From contig JAJDEV010000142.1 in NCBI GenBank assembly GCA_029259605.1, forward strand, positions 1 to 64,000: 64,000 nt of DNA, read 5' to 3'. Position 1 is the stretch's first letter. Each line of letters begins with the position of its first letter. Source of the stretch: Planctomycetota bacterium (GTDB lineage Bacteria; Planctomycetota; UBA1135; GCA-002686595). Made by a program: the position numbers and the translations under genes. Of the stretch, positions 52,156-60,610 are shown in pieces. The notes beneath the pieces are model-generated. The model was not told the DNA's origin and did not search any database. It saw nothing but the letters and a program-made list of their open reading frames with translations.

Positions 52156-52179
52156 GCACAAGACCTGTCGAAGGCCCGG

Positions 52180-54714
52180 CTAGTCGGCGGCGCTCGCCTC
52201 GACCGGCTCGGCTTCGGGCTCGTCTTCGACGGGGTCGGACTTGAAGGCCAGCGCCTCGGCGTCCTTGACCTCGCCATCGACCGAGATCGAAACGTTGACC
52301 TTCGCGTCCTCGCCCATGCGCAGGACTTGCTCGGCGAGCGGGTCTTCGATGAAGCGCTCGATCGCGCGACGCAGCGGGCGCGCGCCGTAGTCCGCGTTGA
52401 ACCCTTGTCCGATGAGGAACGCGATCGCCTTGTCGTCGAGCTCGAGGTTGAGCCCGCGGCTCGAAGCGCGCTCGAGCACCTCGGACAGCTGCAGGTGGAC
52501 GATGCGCTTCAGGTCTTCTTCGGTGAGCGGGTTGAAGACGATCAGCTCGTCGATGCGGTTCAGGAACTCGGGACGGAACTGACGCTGGACCTCCGAGAGG
52601 ACGTCCGCGCGGATCTTCTTCATCTTGTCGTCCGCGGAGGCCTGCGAATCCGTCTTGCCGAATCCGAGCCCGCCGCCCGACGTCATGAGGTGCGACCCGA
52701 GGTTGCTCGTCATGATCAGGATCGCGTTGCGGAAGTCGATGTGACGACCGAACGAATCCGTGAGGCGTCCCTCCTCCATGATTTGGAGGAGCATGTTGAA
52801 GACGTCCGGGTGACCCTTCTCGATCTCGTCGAGGAGGATGACCGAGTACGGACGACGGCGCACCTTTTCGGTGAGCTGACCGCCCTCCTCGTAACCGACG
52901 TACCCGGGGGGCGCGCCGACGAGGCGAGAAGCATTGTGCTTCTCCATGTACTCGCTCATGTCGATCGTGATGACGGCGTCTTCGTCGCCGAACATGAACT
53001 TCGCGAGCTGCTTGCAGAGGTACGTCTTCCCGACGCCGGACGGGCCGAGGAAGATGAACGAACCCATCGGGCGGCGCGGGTCCTTCAGTCCGGAGCGCGA
53101 GCGGCGCACGGAGCGCGCGATCGCCTTGATCGCGTCGTCCTGGTGGATGACCGTGCGTTGCAGCTCGGCTTCCATCTGGAGCAGTCGTTCGGCCTCGGCG
53201 CGCTCGAGGCGCGTGAGCGGGACACCTGTCATCTTCGAGACGGTTTCGCGGATGTCGTCGACGTCGACGGTTCCCGCCGACTCGAGCTCGGCCTGCTGCG
53301 AGCGCCACTCCTTCTGCTGCTCTTCACGCTGCTTGCGGAGCTGGTATGCCTCGTCGCGCAGCGACGCCGCCTTTTCGAACTCCTGGTTGTGGACCGCCTC
53401 TTCCTTGGCGCGATCGAGGCCCTCGATCTTGTCGTTCAGCTCCTTGAGGTCCGGCGGGGCGACCATGTTCTTGAGCCGCACGCGCGCGCCGGCTTCGTCC
53501 ATCACGTCGATGGCCTTGTCCGGCAGGAAGCGGTTGGAGATGTAGCGCACGGACAGGTCGACGGCTTCCGCCAGCGCGGCGTCGGTGAACGTGACGCGGT
53601 GGTGCGCTTCGTAGCGATCGCGGAGGCCCATGAGGATCGCGGTGGCCTCGTCCGGCGTCGGCGGCTCGACGTTGACGGACTGGAAGCGGCGCTCGAGGGC
53701 GCCGTCCTTCTCGATGTACTTGCGGTACTCGTCGAGCGTCGTGGCGCCGATGCACTGGATCTCGCCGCGCGAGAGCGCCGGCTTGAGCACGTTCGAGGCG
53801 TCGATCGCGCCCTCGGCGCCACCGGCTCCGACGAGCGTGTGCAGCTCGTCGATGAAGAGCACGACGTCCTGCACGCGACGCACCTCGGTCATGACCGCCT
53901 TGATGCGCTCCTCGAACTGACCGCGGTACTTCGTTCCGGCGACCATCAGCGCGAGGTCGAGGACGACGATGCGCTTGTCGCGCAGGAGGTCCGGAATCTC
54001 GTTGTCGATGATCTGCTGGGCGAGGCCCTCGACGATCGCGGTCTTGCCGACACCGGGTTCGCCGAGCAGAACAGGGTTGTTCTTCGTACGGCGCGACAGG
54101 ATCTGGATCACGCGCTCGATCTCGTGGTCGCGTCCGATCACCGCGTCGAGCTTGCCCTCGCGTGCGAGCTCGGTCAGGTCGCGTCCGAAGGCGTCGAGCG
54201 CCGGGGTCTTGCTCTTGCCGGAGCCGCCCGCGATCGCGGTCTCGGCCGGCTCGTCGTCGTCGTCGTCCTCACCCGGCTCGGCGCCGAGGAATTCGAGCAC
54301 CTCTTCGCGCACGTCCTCGAGCTTGACCCCGAGGTTTGTCAGGACCTTGGCGGCGATGCCTTCGTTCTCTTTGATCAGGCCGAGGAGCAGGTGCTCCGTG
54401 CCGATGTAGTTGTGCCCGAGGTTGCCCGCCTCTTCCATCGAGAGCTCGAGCACCTTCTTCGCCCGCGGCGTAAAGGGGAGCTGGCCCATCGTCACCATCG
54501 ACGGGCCGGTCTTGACCAGCTTTTCGACCTCGGTGCGGATCTTGGCCAGGTCGACCTGCATGTTCCGGAGGACGTTCGCGGCGACGCCGCTGCCCTCCTG
54601 AACGAGGCCGAGCAGGATGTGCTCGGTGCCGAGATATTCGTGGTTGAACCGTTGGGCCTCCTGGCGGGCCAGGTTCATGACCTTCTTGGCGCGATCGGTG
54701 AAGCGATCAAACAT
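52180..54714 (-). CDS. clpC: ATP-dependent Clp protease ATPase subunit ClpC
   Basis: An 844-residue Hsp100. Two Clp-N repeats (about 8-70 and 83-145, each with [10 protein letters not shown] or [10 protein letters not shown]). Acidic linker [13 protein letters not shown]1 with GEPGVGKT (218-225) and [13 protein letters not shown]. Middle coiled-coil with a UVR motif ([22 protein letters not shown]). AAA2 with GPSGVGKT and [14 protein letters not shown]. ClpP-docking and C-terminal domains follow. It unfolds substrates for ClpP. The ATG at 54712-54714 ([16 protein letters not shown]) is the family start. The UVR motif and two Clp-N repeats separate it from ClpA and ClpB. An mcsA-like gene lies 264 bases upstream. 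Confidence 0.95.
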   Translation of the reverse strand: MFDRFTDRAKKVMNLARQEAQRFNHEYLGTEHILLGLVQEGSGVAANVLRNMQVDLAKIRTEVEKLVKTGPSMVTMGQLPFTPRAKKVLELSMEEAGNLGHNYIGTEHLLLGLIKENEGIAAKVLTNLGVKLEDVREEVLEFLGAEPGEDDDDDEPAETAIAGGSGKSKTPALDAFGRDLTELAREGKLDAVIGRDHEIERVIQILSRRTKNNPVLLGEPGVGKTAIVEGLAQQIIDNEIPDLLRDKRIVVLDLALMVAGTKYRGQFEERIKAVMTEVRRVQDVVLFIDELHTLVGAGGAEGAIDASNVLKPALSRGEIQCIGATTLDEYRKYIEKDGALERRFQSVNVEPPTPDEATAILMGLRDRYEAHHRVTFTDAALAEAVDLSVRYISNRFLPDKAIDVMDEAGARVRLKNMVAPPDLKELNDKIEGLDRAKEEAVHNQEFEKAASLRDEAYQLRKQREEQQKEWRSQQAELESAGTVDVDDIRETVSKMTGVPLTRLERAEAERLLQMEAELQRTVIHQDDAIKAIARSVRRSRSGLKDPRRPMGSFIFLGPSGVGKTYLCKQLAKFMFGDEDAVITIDMSEYMEKHNASRLVGAPPGYVGYEEGGQLTEKVRRRPYSVILLDEIEKGHPDVFNMLLQIMEEGRLTDSFGRHIDFRNAILIMTSNLGSHLMTSGGGLGFGKTDSQASADDKMKKIRADVLSEVQRQFRPEFLNRIDELIVFNPLTEEDLKRIVHLQLSEVLERASSRGLNLELDDKAIAFLIGQGFNADYGARPLRRAIERFIEDPLAEQVLRMGEDAKVNVSISVDGEVKDAEALAFKSDPVEDEPEAEPVEASAAD

Positions 54715-54978
54715 GGCGGATGAAGTCCGGGAATTGCCCAGCGTGGATGTGGGGCTCGGTGAGGGGCGGAACCGATTGGTTCCTACGTCTTCGGCGTTCA
54801 AGGGCCCGAGGGTTTACGAATCCCCCGGATGCGCGCGCTCCTGCTGGCCGCGCGCGTCCGATTGCGGCCGACGACGTTCGCCGAATCGATTATGAGGATG
54901 GCGGCAACGATTTCCTAGCGCGCTCGCGCGTGCGTGCCCAGGCCGTACTCGAGGCGCCTCGCGCGTGCGCGCGAGCGG

Positions 54979-55536
54979 TCAGGCCGGTTCTTCGGGGAGC
55001 GCTTCGAGGCTCTGGATCTGATCCCGAAGCTGGGCAGCGCTCTCGTACGCCTCGGCGCGAATCGCCTCCTCGAGCTTCTTTCGGAGGCCGGTCAGGTGAT
55101 CGTCCTTCTCGCGCTCGCTCTCGTCGACGCCGGGGATTCGGCCCTTGTGCGTCGTCGCATTGTGGATCCGCAGGAGCAGCGGCCGGATGTGGGGCGCGAA
55201 GACCTCGTAGTCCTTCGGGCAACCGAGGCGTCCCTTGCTGCGGAATTCGGCCATCGTCATGCCGCAGTCCGGGCACGTGATCGCGCTCTCCTCGCGCGCC
55301 CGTCGTGCGGACTCCTTGAGCATGTTCCACACCGCCAGCCCCTTGTTGGTCGTCGGCGCGGTGAACGGCACCTTGCTGCGATGCGCGCAGCGCTCGCAGA
55401 CGTGGCTCTCCTCGAACTCCGGCGCGGGGACGTTCTCGGCCTCCGCGTCGTCGGCGTGCACATCGACCACCGGGAAGCTCGTGATCTCCGTGATGTGAAC
55501 GGTGGCCTCGTTCTTCTTGCAGATGTGGCAGAGCAT
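54979..55536 (-). CDS. McsA-like zinc-finger protein with UvrB/UvrC motif
   Basis: A 185-residue protein. Cysteine pairs CHIC (3-6), CERC (47-50), CPDC (88-91) and C106 in GRLGCPKDYEVF are the McsA-type zinc ribbons. FAPHIRPLLLRIHNATTHKGRIPG is a typical McsA stretch, and a UVR motif (GLRKKLEEAIRAEAYESAAQLRDQIQSLE) ends it. In Firmicutes McsA activates the arginine kinase McsB and controls ClpC/CtsR. There is no mcsB or ctsR nearby, so here it may act directly as a ClpC adaptor. The ATG at 55534-55536 places the first CxxC at residue 3, as in McsA. Confidence 0.83.
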   Translation of the reverse strand: MLCHICKKNEATVHITEITSFPVVDVHADDAEAENVPAPEFEESHVCERCAHRSKVPFTAPTTNKGLAVWNMLKESARRAREESAITCPDCGMTMAEFRSKGRLGCPKDYEVFAPHIRPLLLRIHNATTHKGRIPGVDESEREKDDHLTGLRKKLEEAIRAEAYESAAQLRDQIQSLEALPEEPA

Positions 55537-55644
55537 GGTGGCGGCCGAAGCGGCGCGGACGCGCGCTCGACCCTTCCACCTATAGCGTAGCTCCGCTCCG
55601 ACGTCGAGCCGCGCGCGGCCTTCCTCGACCTGGCGACCGCGATT

Positions 55645-55665
55645 CCATCCTTAATTACAGGATGG
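55645..55665. promoter_or_regulatory. Inverted repeat with AT-rich core upstream of mcsA-like gene
   Basis: CCATCC at 55645-55650 and GGATGG at 55660-55665 flank the nine-base core TTAATTACA. An A/T stretch like this stands out in DNA of about 70% GC. Arms with a nine-base spacer recall heat-shock operators such as CIRCE, though the sequence differs. It lies about 110 bases upstream of the mcsA-like start, in a 155-base gap. Promoter or operator function is inferred. Confidence 0.4.
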
Positions 55666-55691
55666 ACGCCGTGCGGTCCGCGTCGGGCGCC

Positions 55692-56564
55692 CTACGCCTC
55701 CGGATCGCGGAAGGCCGTGCCCGCGCGTTCCAGCAGCGACTCGGTCACGCGCTGACGATCGAGCAGCAGACGCAGCTCGTCGCTGCCCGCACGAATCAGA
55801 TGCAGGAGGATCGCGGTCGTGCCCGCTCCGTCGGGGAGCGCGCCGACGAGCTCGACGAGCTCCTCCGAAGGCGCGAGGCCACGGTTGGGGAGCGGTGTGT
55901 CGTCGCCGTCGCGCCCCGACGCCGCTTGGCGCACGAGCGAGGCGCGCAGGCCGACGTCGCCGCCGATGGCGCTCCCGTCGTCGAGCGTTCCGATCACGAT
56001 GTGGATCGGCGAGATCGCGTCGCGTCCGTAGGATTGTGCGGTTCGGGCGGCCGCGCTCAGCGCGCGCCGCGCCGCCTTCGAGAAGCGTGCGAGCACGGGG
56101 CCGTCGGCGGGCACCGGATCGTCCGCTTCGTCGGGCCAGACGAGCCCGCTCGGTTCGTACCCGTTGTCCCGGAGCGTGCCGGCGATCGCGTCGTCGATCT
56201 GCTCCATCGCGCTGGCGAAGAGGTGCTGGATCTCCACGTTGGCGTGGCGCCGCGCGACGGCCATACGACGCGCTTCGTCGAGCACCGCGACGCCGCGCAC
56301 GGAAAACGGGCGCGAACGCTTCGAGCCGACGACCATGATCCCCGGGCATTGGGCGACGACCTCGGCCAGGATCGTCTCGGGATCGGCGAACGCGTGCACG
56401 ATGACCTGCGTCGCCGCGCAATCCTCGTCTTCGAGCAAGGCGGCGAAGAGGTGCGGGACGCCCAGGTGATCGGCGTGCAGCCGGAGCGCGAACCGCTCGG
56501 CGCGCGCCCAACACGCGGCGACGTACGGATCGAGGCGTTCGAGCGAGGGGCGCGGCTCAACCAT
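55692..56564 (-). CDS. Clp N-domain-only protein (no ATPase domains)
   Basis: A 290-residue protein. Residues 10-135 resemble a complete Clp-N domain: CWARAERFALRLHADHLGVPHLFAALLED, then a second helical repeat VAVLDEARRMAVARRHANVEIQHLFASAM. A further Clp-N-like unit follows at about 150-285 (FSKAARRALSAAARTAQSYGRDAISPIHIVIGTL). There are no Walker motifs. It probably binds the same clients or adaptors as ClpC, or competes for them. Its ATG at 56562-56564 overlaps the murD stop by eight bases, and the mcsA-like gene and clpC follow downstream on the same strand. Confidence 0.65.
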   Translation of the reverse strand: MVEPRPSLERLDPYVAACWARAERFALRLHADHLGVPHLFAALLEDEDCAATQVIVHAFADPETILAEVVAQCPGIMVVGSKRSRPFSVRGVAVLDEARRMAVARRHANVEIQHLFASAMEQIDDAIAGTLRDNGYEPSGLVWPDEADDPVPADGPVLARFSKAARRALSAAARTAQSYGRDAISPIHIVIGTLDDGSAIGGDVGLRASLVRQAASGRDGDDTPLPNRGLAPSEELVELVGALPDGAGTTAILLHLIRAGSDELRLLLDRQRVTESLLERAGTAFRDPEA

Positions 56565-57990
56565 GCGCGGAGTCTCCGGCGTCCGGGGTCGGGAGCGCGG
56601 CGCGAAAGGCGAGGGCGCGCGCGCGGAAGTTCGGATAGGCGTCGAAACTCGAACACGCCGGCGAGAACAGGACGTCGGACCCAGCCGGAGCGTGCTCGAG
56701 TGCGCTGGCGAGCGCGTCCTCGACGGTCGCGACGCGCTCCACGCGTACGCCGATGCCGGCGAGTGCGTGCGCGATCTCGTCACCGGCCTCGCCGAAGCAG
56801 ACGACGCCCGCGACGCGTTCGCGCGCGACGCGGACGAGCCCGTCCCACGGGAGCGCCTTGCTCCGCCCGCCCGCGATCAGCGTCGTGCCCCGCGGCAGGG
56901 ACTCGAGCGCCGCGATCGTGGAATCGGGCGTCGTGGACACCGCGTTGTCGTGCACGCGCCGGCCGCGAAACGTGCCGAGCGCTTCGAGCCGGTGGGGGAG
57001 GCCGCGCACATCCGCCAACGCGCCGCGCAGCGCGTCCGCGCGCATGCCGAGCAGGCGCGCGAGGCCGAGCGCGACGAGCGCGTTCTCGCGCTGGAAGTCG
57101 CCGGGAAGCAGGAGCTCGTCCGTCGTTGCGAGCACCTCGCCCCCGAGCGTGAACGAACCGCCGTCCAGCGCGAGCTCGCACGCATTCGTTGCGCCGAAGC
57201 GCACGTCGCGACCGCGCTCGAACGTCCAGCGGGACGCGATCGCGTCCCGCGCGGGGAGCAGCGCGACGCCGCCGTCGTGAAGCAGTTCGAGGATGCGTTG
57301 CTTGGCCAACGCGTACTCGTCGATCGTCCCGTGACGCTCGAGGTGATCCGCCAGGATGCCCGTGACCGCGACGGCCGCTGCGACGCGCGTCGTGGCGCGG
57401 GCGCCCAACGCGGCCAGTTGGTACGAGGAGACCTCGAGCACGACCACGTCGCCGGCGTGGATGTCGTCGAGTGTCTCGAGCAACGACGCGCCGATGTTGC
57501 CGCCGAGGTGCGCGCGCTCGCCGCACGCGACGGCGAGCGAGTGGAGGATGTGGCAGGTGGAGCTCTTCCCCTGCGTCCCCGTGACGCAGGCGACGCGCGG
57601 TTTCGCGCGCGGGAAGCGCGCGTTCGATGCGAGCTCCTCGAGGAACAGCTCGATCTCGGTCGTGACACGCGCGCCGTTCGCGCGCGCGCGTTCCAGCAGC
57701 GGGTGGTCGGGCCGCACCGCGGGATTGGCCACGACGCAGTCGGCGCGCTCGAAGTCCTCGTCGCGATGCTCGCCGAGGACGAGGCGCAGGGTGTCCGGCG
57801 CATAGCGCGACGGATCGAGCGCGGCGACCGAAGTCGCGAGCGTGTCCGCGGGCGCGAGGTCGGTGACCGTGACCTCTGCGCCGCGCGCGAGCAGGTAGCG
57901 CGCCGCTCCGACTCCGCCGCCGAAGCGTCCGAGCCCCATGACGACCGCGCGTTCACGGCGCGCTGCCGTGCGTTCGTTCGGTGGTTGCAC
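56557..57990 (-). CDS. murD: UDP-N-acetylmuramoyl-L-alanine-D-glutamate ligase
   Basis: A 477-residue Mur ligase. The N-terminal UDP-binding strand is AVVMGLGRFGGGVGAARYLL. The ATP loop is CVTGTQGKSSTCHILHSL, followed by HLGGNIGASLLE and VVLEVSSYQLA. VTGILADHLERHGTIDEYALAK carries the catalytic His/Lys region. The C-terminal domain has VHDNAVSTTPDSTIAALESL, LIAGGRSKALPW and VLFSPACSSFDAYPNFRARA. GTG at 57988-57990 is chosen because GGAG lies six bases upstream; an in-frame GTG at 58000-58002 is the alternative. The enzyme adds D-glutamate to the peptidoglycan precursor in the cytoplasm. No other mur genes are adjacent, which is unusual. Confidence 0.9.
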   Translation of the reverse strand: MQPPNERTAARRERAVVMGLGRFGGGVGAARYLLARGAEVTVTDLAPADTLATSVAALDPSRYAPDTLRLVLGEHRDEDFERADCVVANPAVRPDHPLLERARANGARVTTEIELFLEELASNARFPRAKPRVACVTGTQGKSSTCHILHSLAVACGERAHLGGNIGASLLETLDDIHAGDVVVLEVSSYQLAALGARATTRVAAAVAVTGILADHLERHGTIDEYALAKQRILELLHDGGVALLPARDAIASRWTFERGRDVRFGATNACELALDGGSFTLGGEVLATTDELLLPGDFQRENALVALGLARLLGMRADALRGALADVRGLPHRLEALGTFRGRRVHDNAVSTTPDSTIAALESLPRGTTLIAGGRSKALPWDGLVRVARERVAGVVCFGEAGDEIAHALAGIGVRVERVATVEDALASALEHAPAGSDVLFSPACSSFDAYPNFRARALAFRAALPTPDAGDSAHG

Positions 57991-58013
57991 GCCGGTCTCC
58001 ACGTCGAGCGCCG

Positions 58014-58523
58014 TCAGCGGGGTCCGCCGGAACCGCGATCGGCGGGCGGTCGCGGCGTGTCGCCCGGATCGCCGGAGTCGCCGGTCGTCGTCGTCTCGAG
58101 CGAAGGAAGCGGGCGCGGCCCCTCGGGCCCCGCGAGGCGCAGCAGGTTCGCGCGCTCGATCACCGACCGCAGCGTCGGCATGCCCTCGAGGTCCTCGCCT
58201 TCGACGAGCTCGATGCGCAGCCGATGCCTGTCCTTCCAACCGAACGGGAGCAGCACTTCGCTGACGATGTCGAGCGGGAAGCGCGAGTACCACGGCGCCT
58301 TCATCTTCACGCGCTCGGAGTGCGTCTGGAATCCCGACTTGAAGACCGTGATCCGGCGTACGCCGTAATGCTCGAACGGTTGCGACAGCGGCGTCGTTCC
58401 GATCTCCTTGCCGTCGAGCAGCACGACCGCACCGGGCGGATCCGTGCGCACTTCGAGCGAGCGCTGCGCCGCGCATCCGGAGAGCAGCGAGCAGGCGATG
58501 GCGGCGACCGAGAATAGGCGCAC
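58014..58523 (-). CDS. PEGA-domain lipoprotein
   Basis: A 169-residue lipoprotein. Signal peptide with lipobox LLSGC (about residue 17), then a PEGA domain (RSLEVRTDPPGAVVLLDGKEIGTTPLSQPFEHYGVRRITVFKSGFQTH). A region with aromatic residues follows, then a low-complexity Pro/Thr/Asp tail. PEGA domains are beta-sandwich modules of surface proteins. The GTG at 58521-58523 gives the signal peptide; the frame upstream runs into tRNA-Ser and cannot be coding. It precedes murD by 23 bases. Confidence 0.75.
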   Translation of the reverse strand: MRLFSVAAIACSLLSGCAAQRSLEVRTDPPGAVVLLDGKEIGTTPLSQPFEHYGVRRITVFKSGFQTHSERVKMKAPWYSRFPLDIVSEVLLPFGWKDRHRLRIELVEGEDLEGMPTLRSVIERANLLRLAGPEGPRPLPSLETTTTGDSGDPGDTPRPPADRGSGGPR

Positions 58524-58550
58524 GGCGACGATCCGGATGGGGGGCTGCGA

Positions 58551-58641
<91 letters not shown>

Positions 58642-58775
58642 CAAAACGAGCGCGGAGTCTAGCAACGGGCCGGGGGCAGGCAAGGGCGCCGCGCGCTCTG
58701 CACGCGACCGTTTGGCTTCGTCTCGTTTCGAGCGGGATCGGATACGTCGCCGGCCGACCGCGCTATAACGGCACG

Positions 58776-60581
58776 ATGCGCCTCCGATTCGTTTGTCTCA
58801 TGCTCAGCGCATCGCTCGCGACGGCCCAGGACGCCGCGCCGGGCGATCCCGACGCCGCGCTCTCGCCCGAGATGCGCGCCGCGCTCCAGGCGATCGACCC
58901 GGCGCTCGACGGCTGGACGAGCGAAGCGCAGGCCTCCGCCGCGTCGCGCTCGCTCCGGGAAGTCGGCGTCGCGCTCGGCGCTCAACCGTCCGTGCTCGAG
59001 GCGATGCTCATCGCCGGCGCCGAGGTCGAGGGCCTGGTGCCGGACGCGTGGACGACGACGTTCGACGACGGCAACTACCACGTGCGGCGTGGAGTCGAGG
59101 ACGCGTCCGCTGCTCCGCCGGCGGTCGCCTTTCGCGAGGGCCTCGAAGCGCTGGGCGCCGCCTGGCTCGACGGAGCGCGCGAAGTCGAGTGCAAGATCGT
59201 CGGCGTGAGCGCGACGGACGGCGGCTTCTCGTGCGACGTGCTCTTCCACGCCTTCGGACGCGCCGCCGCGGACGCCCCGGGCGGAGCGCGCTGGCTCGAG
59301 CGGACGGCCGTGTGGCGCGTGGACTTTCGAGAGCGCCCCGACGCGCCCGATCAACCGCGCATCGCGCACATCCGCGGCTCAGGGGTCGAGGACGTCTTCG
59401 CACGCGCGCACGCCTTCGCGGACGATCGCGACGCGTTCGCCTCGCTGCCCGGCTTCCTGCGCGCGACGGGGGAGAGCGCGCGCGAGTTCGGCGACTTCGG
59501 TTGGGGGGAGGGGATGAACGAGCTGCGCGCGCGGATGGATGCGCGGCTCGGGCTCCCGCTCGTCGGCGCGCCCTCCGGCGTCGCCGTCGCCGATGTCGAC
59601 GGGGACGGCTACGACGACGTGTACCTCTGCCAACCGGGCGGTCTGCCGAACCGGCTCTTGCTCGGCGAGGAGGGGCGCTTCGTCGACCTGTCCGCAGGCT
59701 CGGGAACCGACTATCTCGACTTCTCGCGCAGCGCGCTGCTCATCGACCTCGACGACGACGGCGATCCCGACTTGGTCGTGTCGGTCGGGGCCGAGCTGCT
59801 GTTCCTCTCGAACGACGGGGAGGGCGTGTTCACTCCCGAGGCGAGCTTCTCCGCGCCGGAGAGCACCTCGCTCGCCGCCGCGGACTTCGATCTCGATGGC
59901 GACCTCGACGTCTACGCGTGCGTCTACTTCACTCCGTACGAGGCGAGCGCCGGTGGGGGCGTTCCGCGTCCGTACCACGACGCCGAGAACGGACAGGCGA
60001 ACCTCTTGCTCGAGAACCGTGGCGACTTCTCGTTCGTCGACGTCGCCGCGCTGCGCGGCATGACGGCGACGCGCTTCAGCTTCGCGGCGGCGTGGGAGGA
60101 CTACGATCGCGACGGTGATCCGGATCTCTACGTGGCCAACGACTTCGGTCGCAACAACCTCTATCGGAACGACGTCGATGCGGAGGGCGAGCGGCGCTTC
60201 GTCGACGTCGCCGCGAGCGCCGGCGTCGAGGACATCTCGGCGGGGATGGGCGTCGCGTGGGGCGACTACGACGGCGACGGACTCTTCGATCTGTATGTGA
60301 GCAACATGTTCTCGTCGGCGGGGAATCGCGTCGCGTACCAGGCGCGCTTCCACGCTGACGACGACGCCGAGGCGACCGATGCGCTGCGCCGACACGCGCG
60401 CGGCAACTCGCTCTTCCGCAACCGCGGGGACGGAACGTTCGAGGACGTCAGCGTCGCCGCGCGCGTCACGATGGGGCGCTGGGCGTGGGGCGCGCGCTTC
60501 GTGGACCTGAACGCGGACGGTCGGCTCGACTTGTTCTCTCCGAACGGCTTCCTGACGGGGAAGCGCGAGCACGACCTCTGA
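58776..60581 (+). CDS. CRTAC1-type FG-GAP protein, N-terminal part up to in-frame TGA (selenoprotein candidate)
   Basis: Residues 1-601 of what I read as one gene continuing to 62357. Signal peptide at about 1-17 (FVCLMLSASLATAQ), then a region of about 250 residues without known motifs. From about 270 on there are FG-GAP/VCBS repeats with calcium-binding loops: DVDGDGYDDVYLC, DLDDDGDPDLVV, DFDLDGDLDVYA, DYDRDGDPDLYVANDFGRNNLY, DYDGDGLFDLYVSNM and DLNADGRLDLFSPNGFLTG. The frame then meets TGA at 60579-60581 and resumes at once with SFFWRQVVSLSPG, still in family style. Proteins of this family normally run on into ASPIC/UnbV, which is exactly what follows. TATAAC at 58764-58769, seven bases before the ATG, suggests a leaderless transcript. 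Confidence 0.85.
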   Translation: MRLRFVCLMLSASLATAQDAAPGDPDAALSPEMRAALQAIDPALDGWTSEAQASAASRSLREVGVALGAQPSVLEAMLIAGAEVEGLVPDAWTTTFDDGNYHVRRGVEDASAAPPAVAFREGLEALGAAWLDGAREVECKIVGVSATDGGFSCDVLFHAFGRAAADAPGGARWLERTAVWRVDFRERPDAPDQPRIAHIRGSGVEDVFARAHAFADDRDAFASLPGFLRATGESAREFGDFGWGEGMNELRARMDARLGLPLVGAPSGVAVADVDGDGYDDVYLCQPGGLPNRLLLGEEGRFVDLSAGSGTDYLDFSRSALLIDLDDDGDPDLVVSVGAELLFLSNDGEGVFTPEASFSAPESTSLAAADFDLDGDLDVYACVYFTPYEASAGGGVPRPYHDAENGQANLLLENRGDFSFVDVAALRGMTATRFSFAAAWEDYDRDGDPDLYVANDFGRNNLYRNDVDAEGERRFVDVAASAGVEDISAGMGVAWGDYDGDGLFDLYVSNMFSSAGNRVAYQARFHADDDAEATDALRRHARGNSLFRNRGDGTFEDVSVAARVTMGRWAWGARFVDLNADGRLDLFSPNGFLTGKREHDL

Positions 60582-60610
60582 AGCTTCTTCTGGCGACAGG
60601 TCGTGTCGCT
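60579..60610 (+). promoter_or_regulatory. In-frame TGA with SECIS-like hairpin (candidate selenocysteine recoding site)
   Basis: TGA at 60579-60581 interrupts one continuous frame. Seventeen bases after it begins a five-base loop, GGTCG (60599-60603). The loop is closed by a perfect 6-bp stem, GCGACA (60593-60598) with TGTCGC (60604-60609), plus a G-U pair (60592, 60610). Bacterial SECIS elements sit just after the UGA with a short apical loop starting with G. The E. coli fdhF element, as I recall it, has a GGUCU loop about 18 bases after its UGA. If recoded, Sec would be residue 602. A nonsense mutation or base-call error is the alternative. selA, selB and tRNA-Sec are not in the window. Confidence 0.6.

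Noticed and set aside
52327-54723. A 798-codon + strand frame antisense to clpC
   Set aside because: clpC is fully conserved in its own frame. The antisense product has no domain and mirrors codon-position GC bias.
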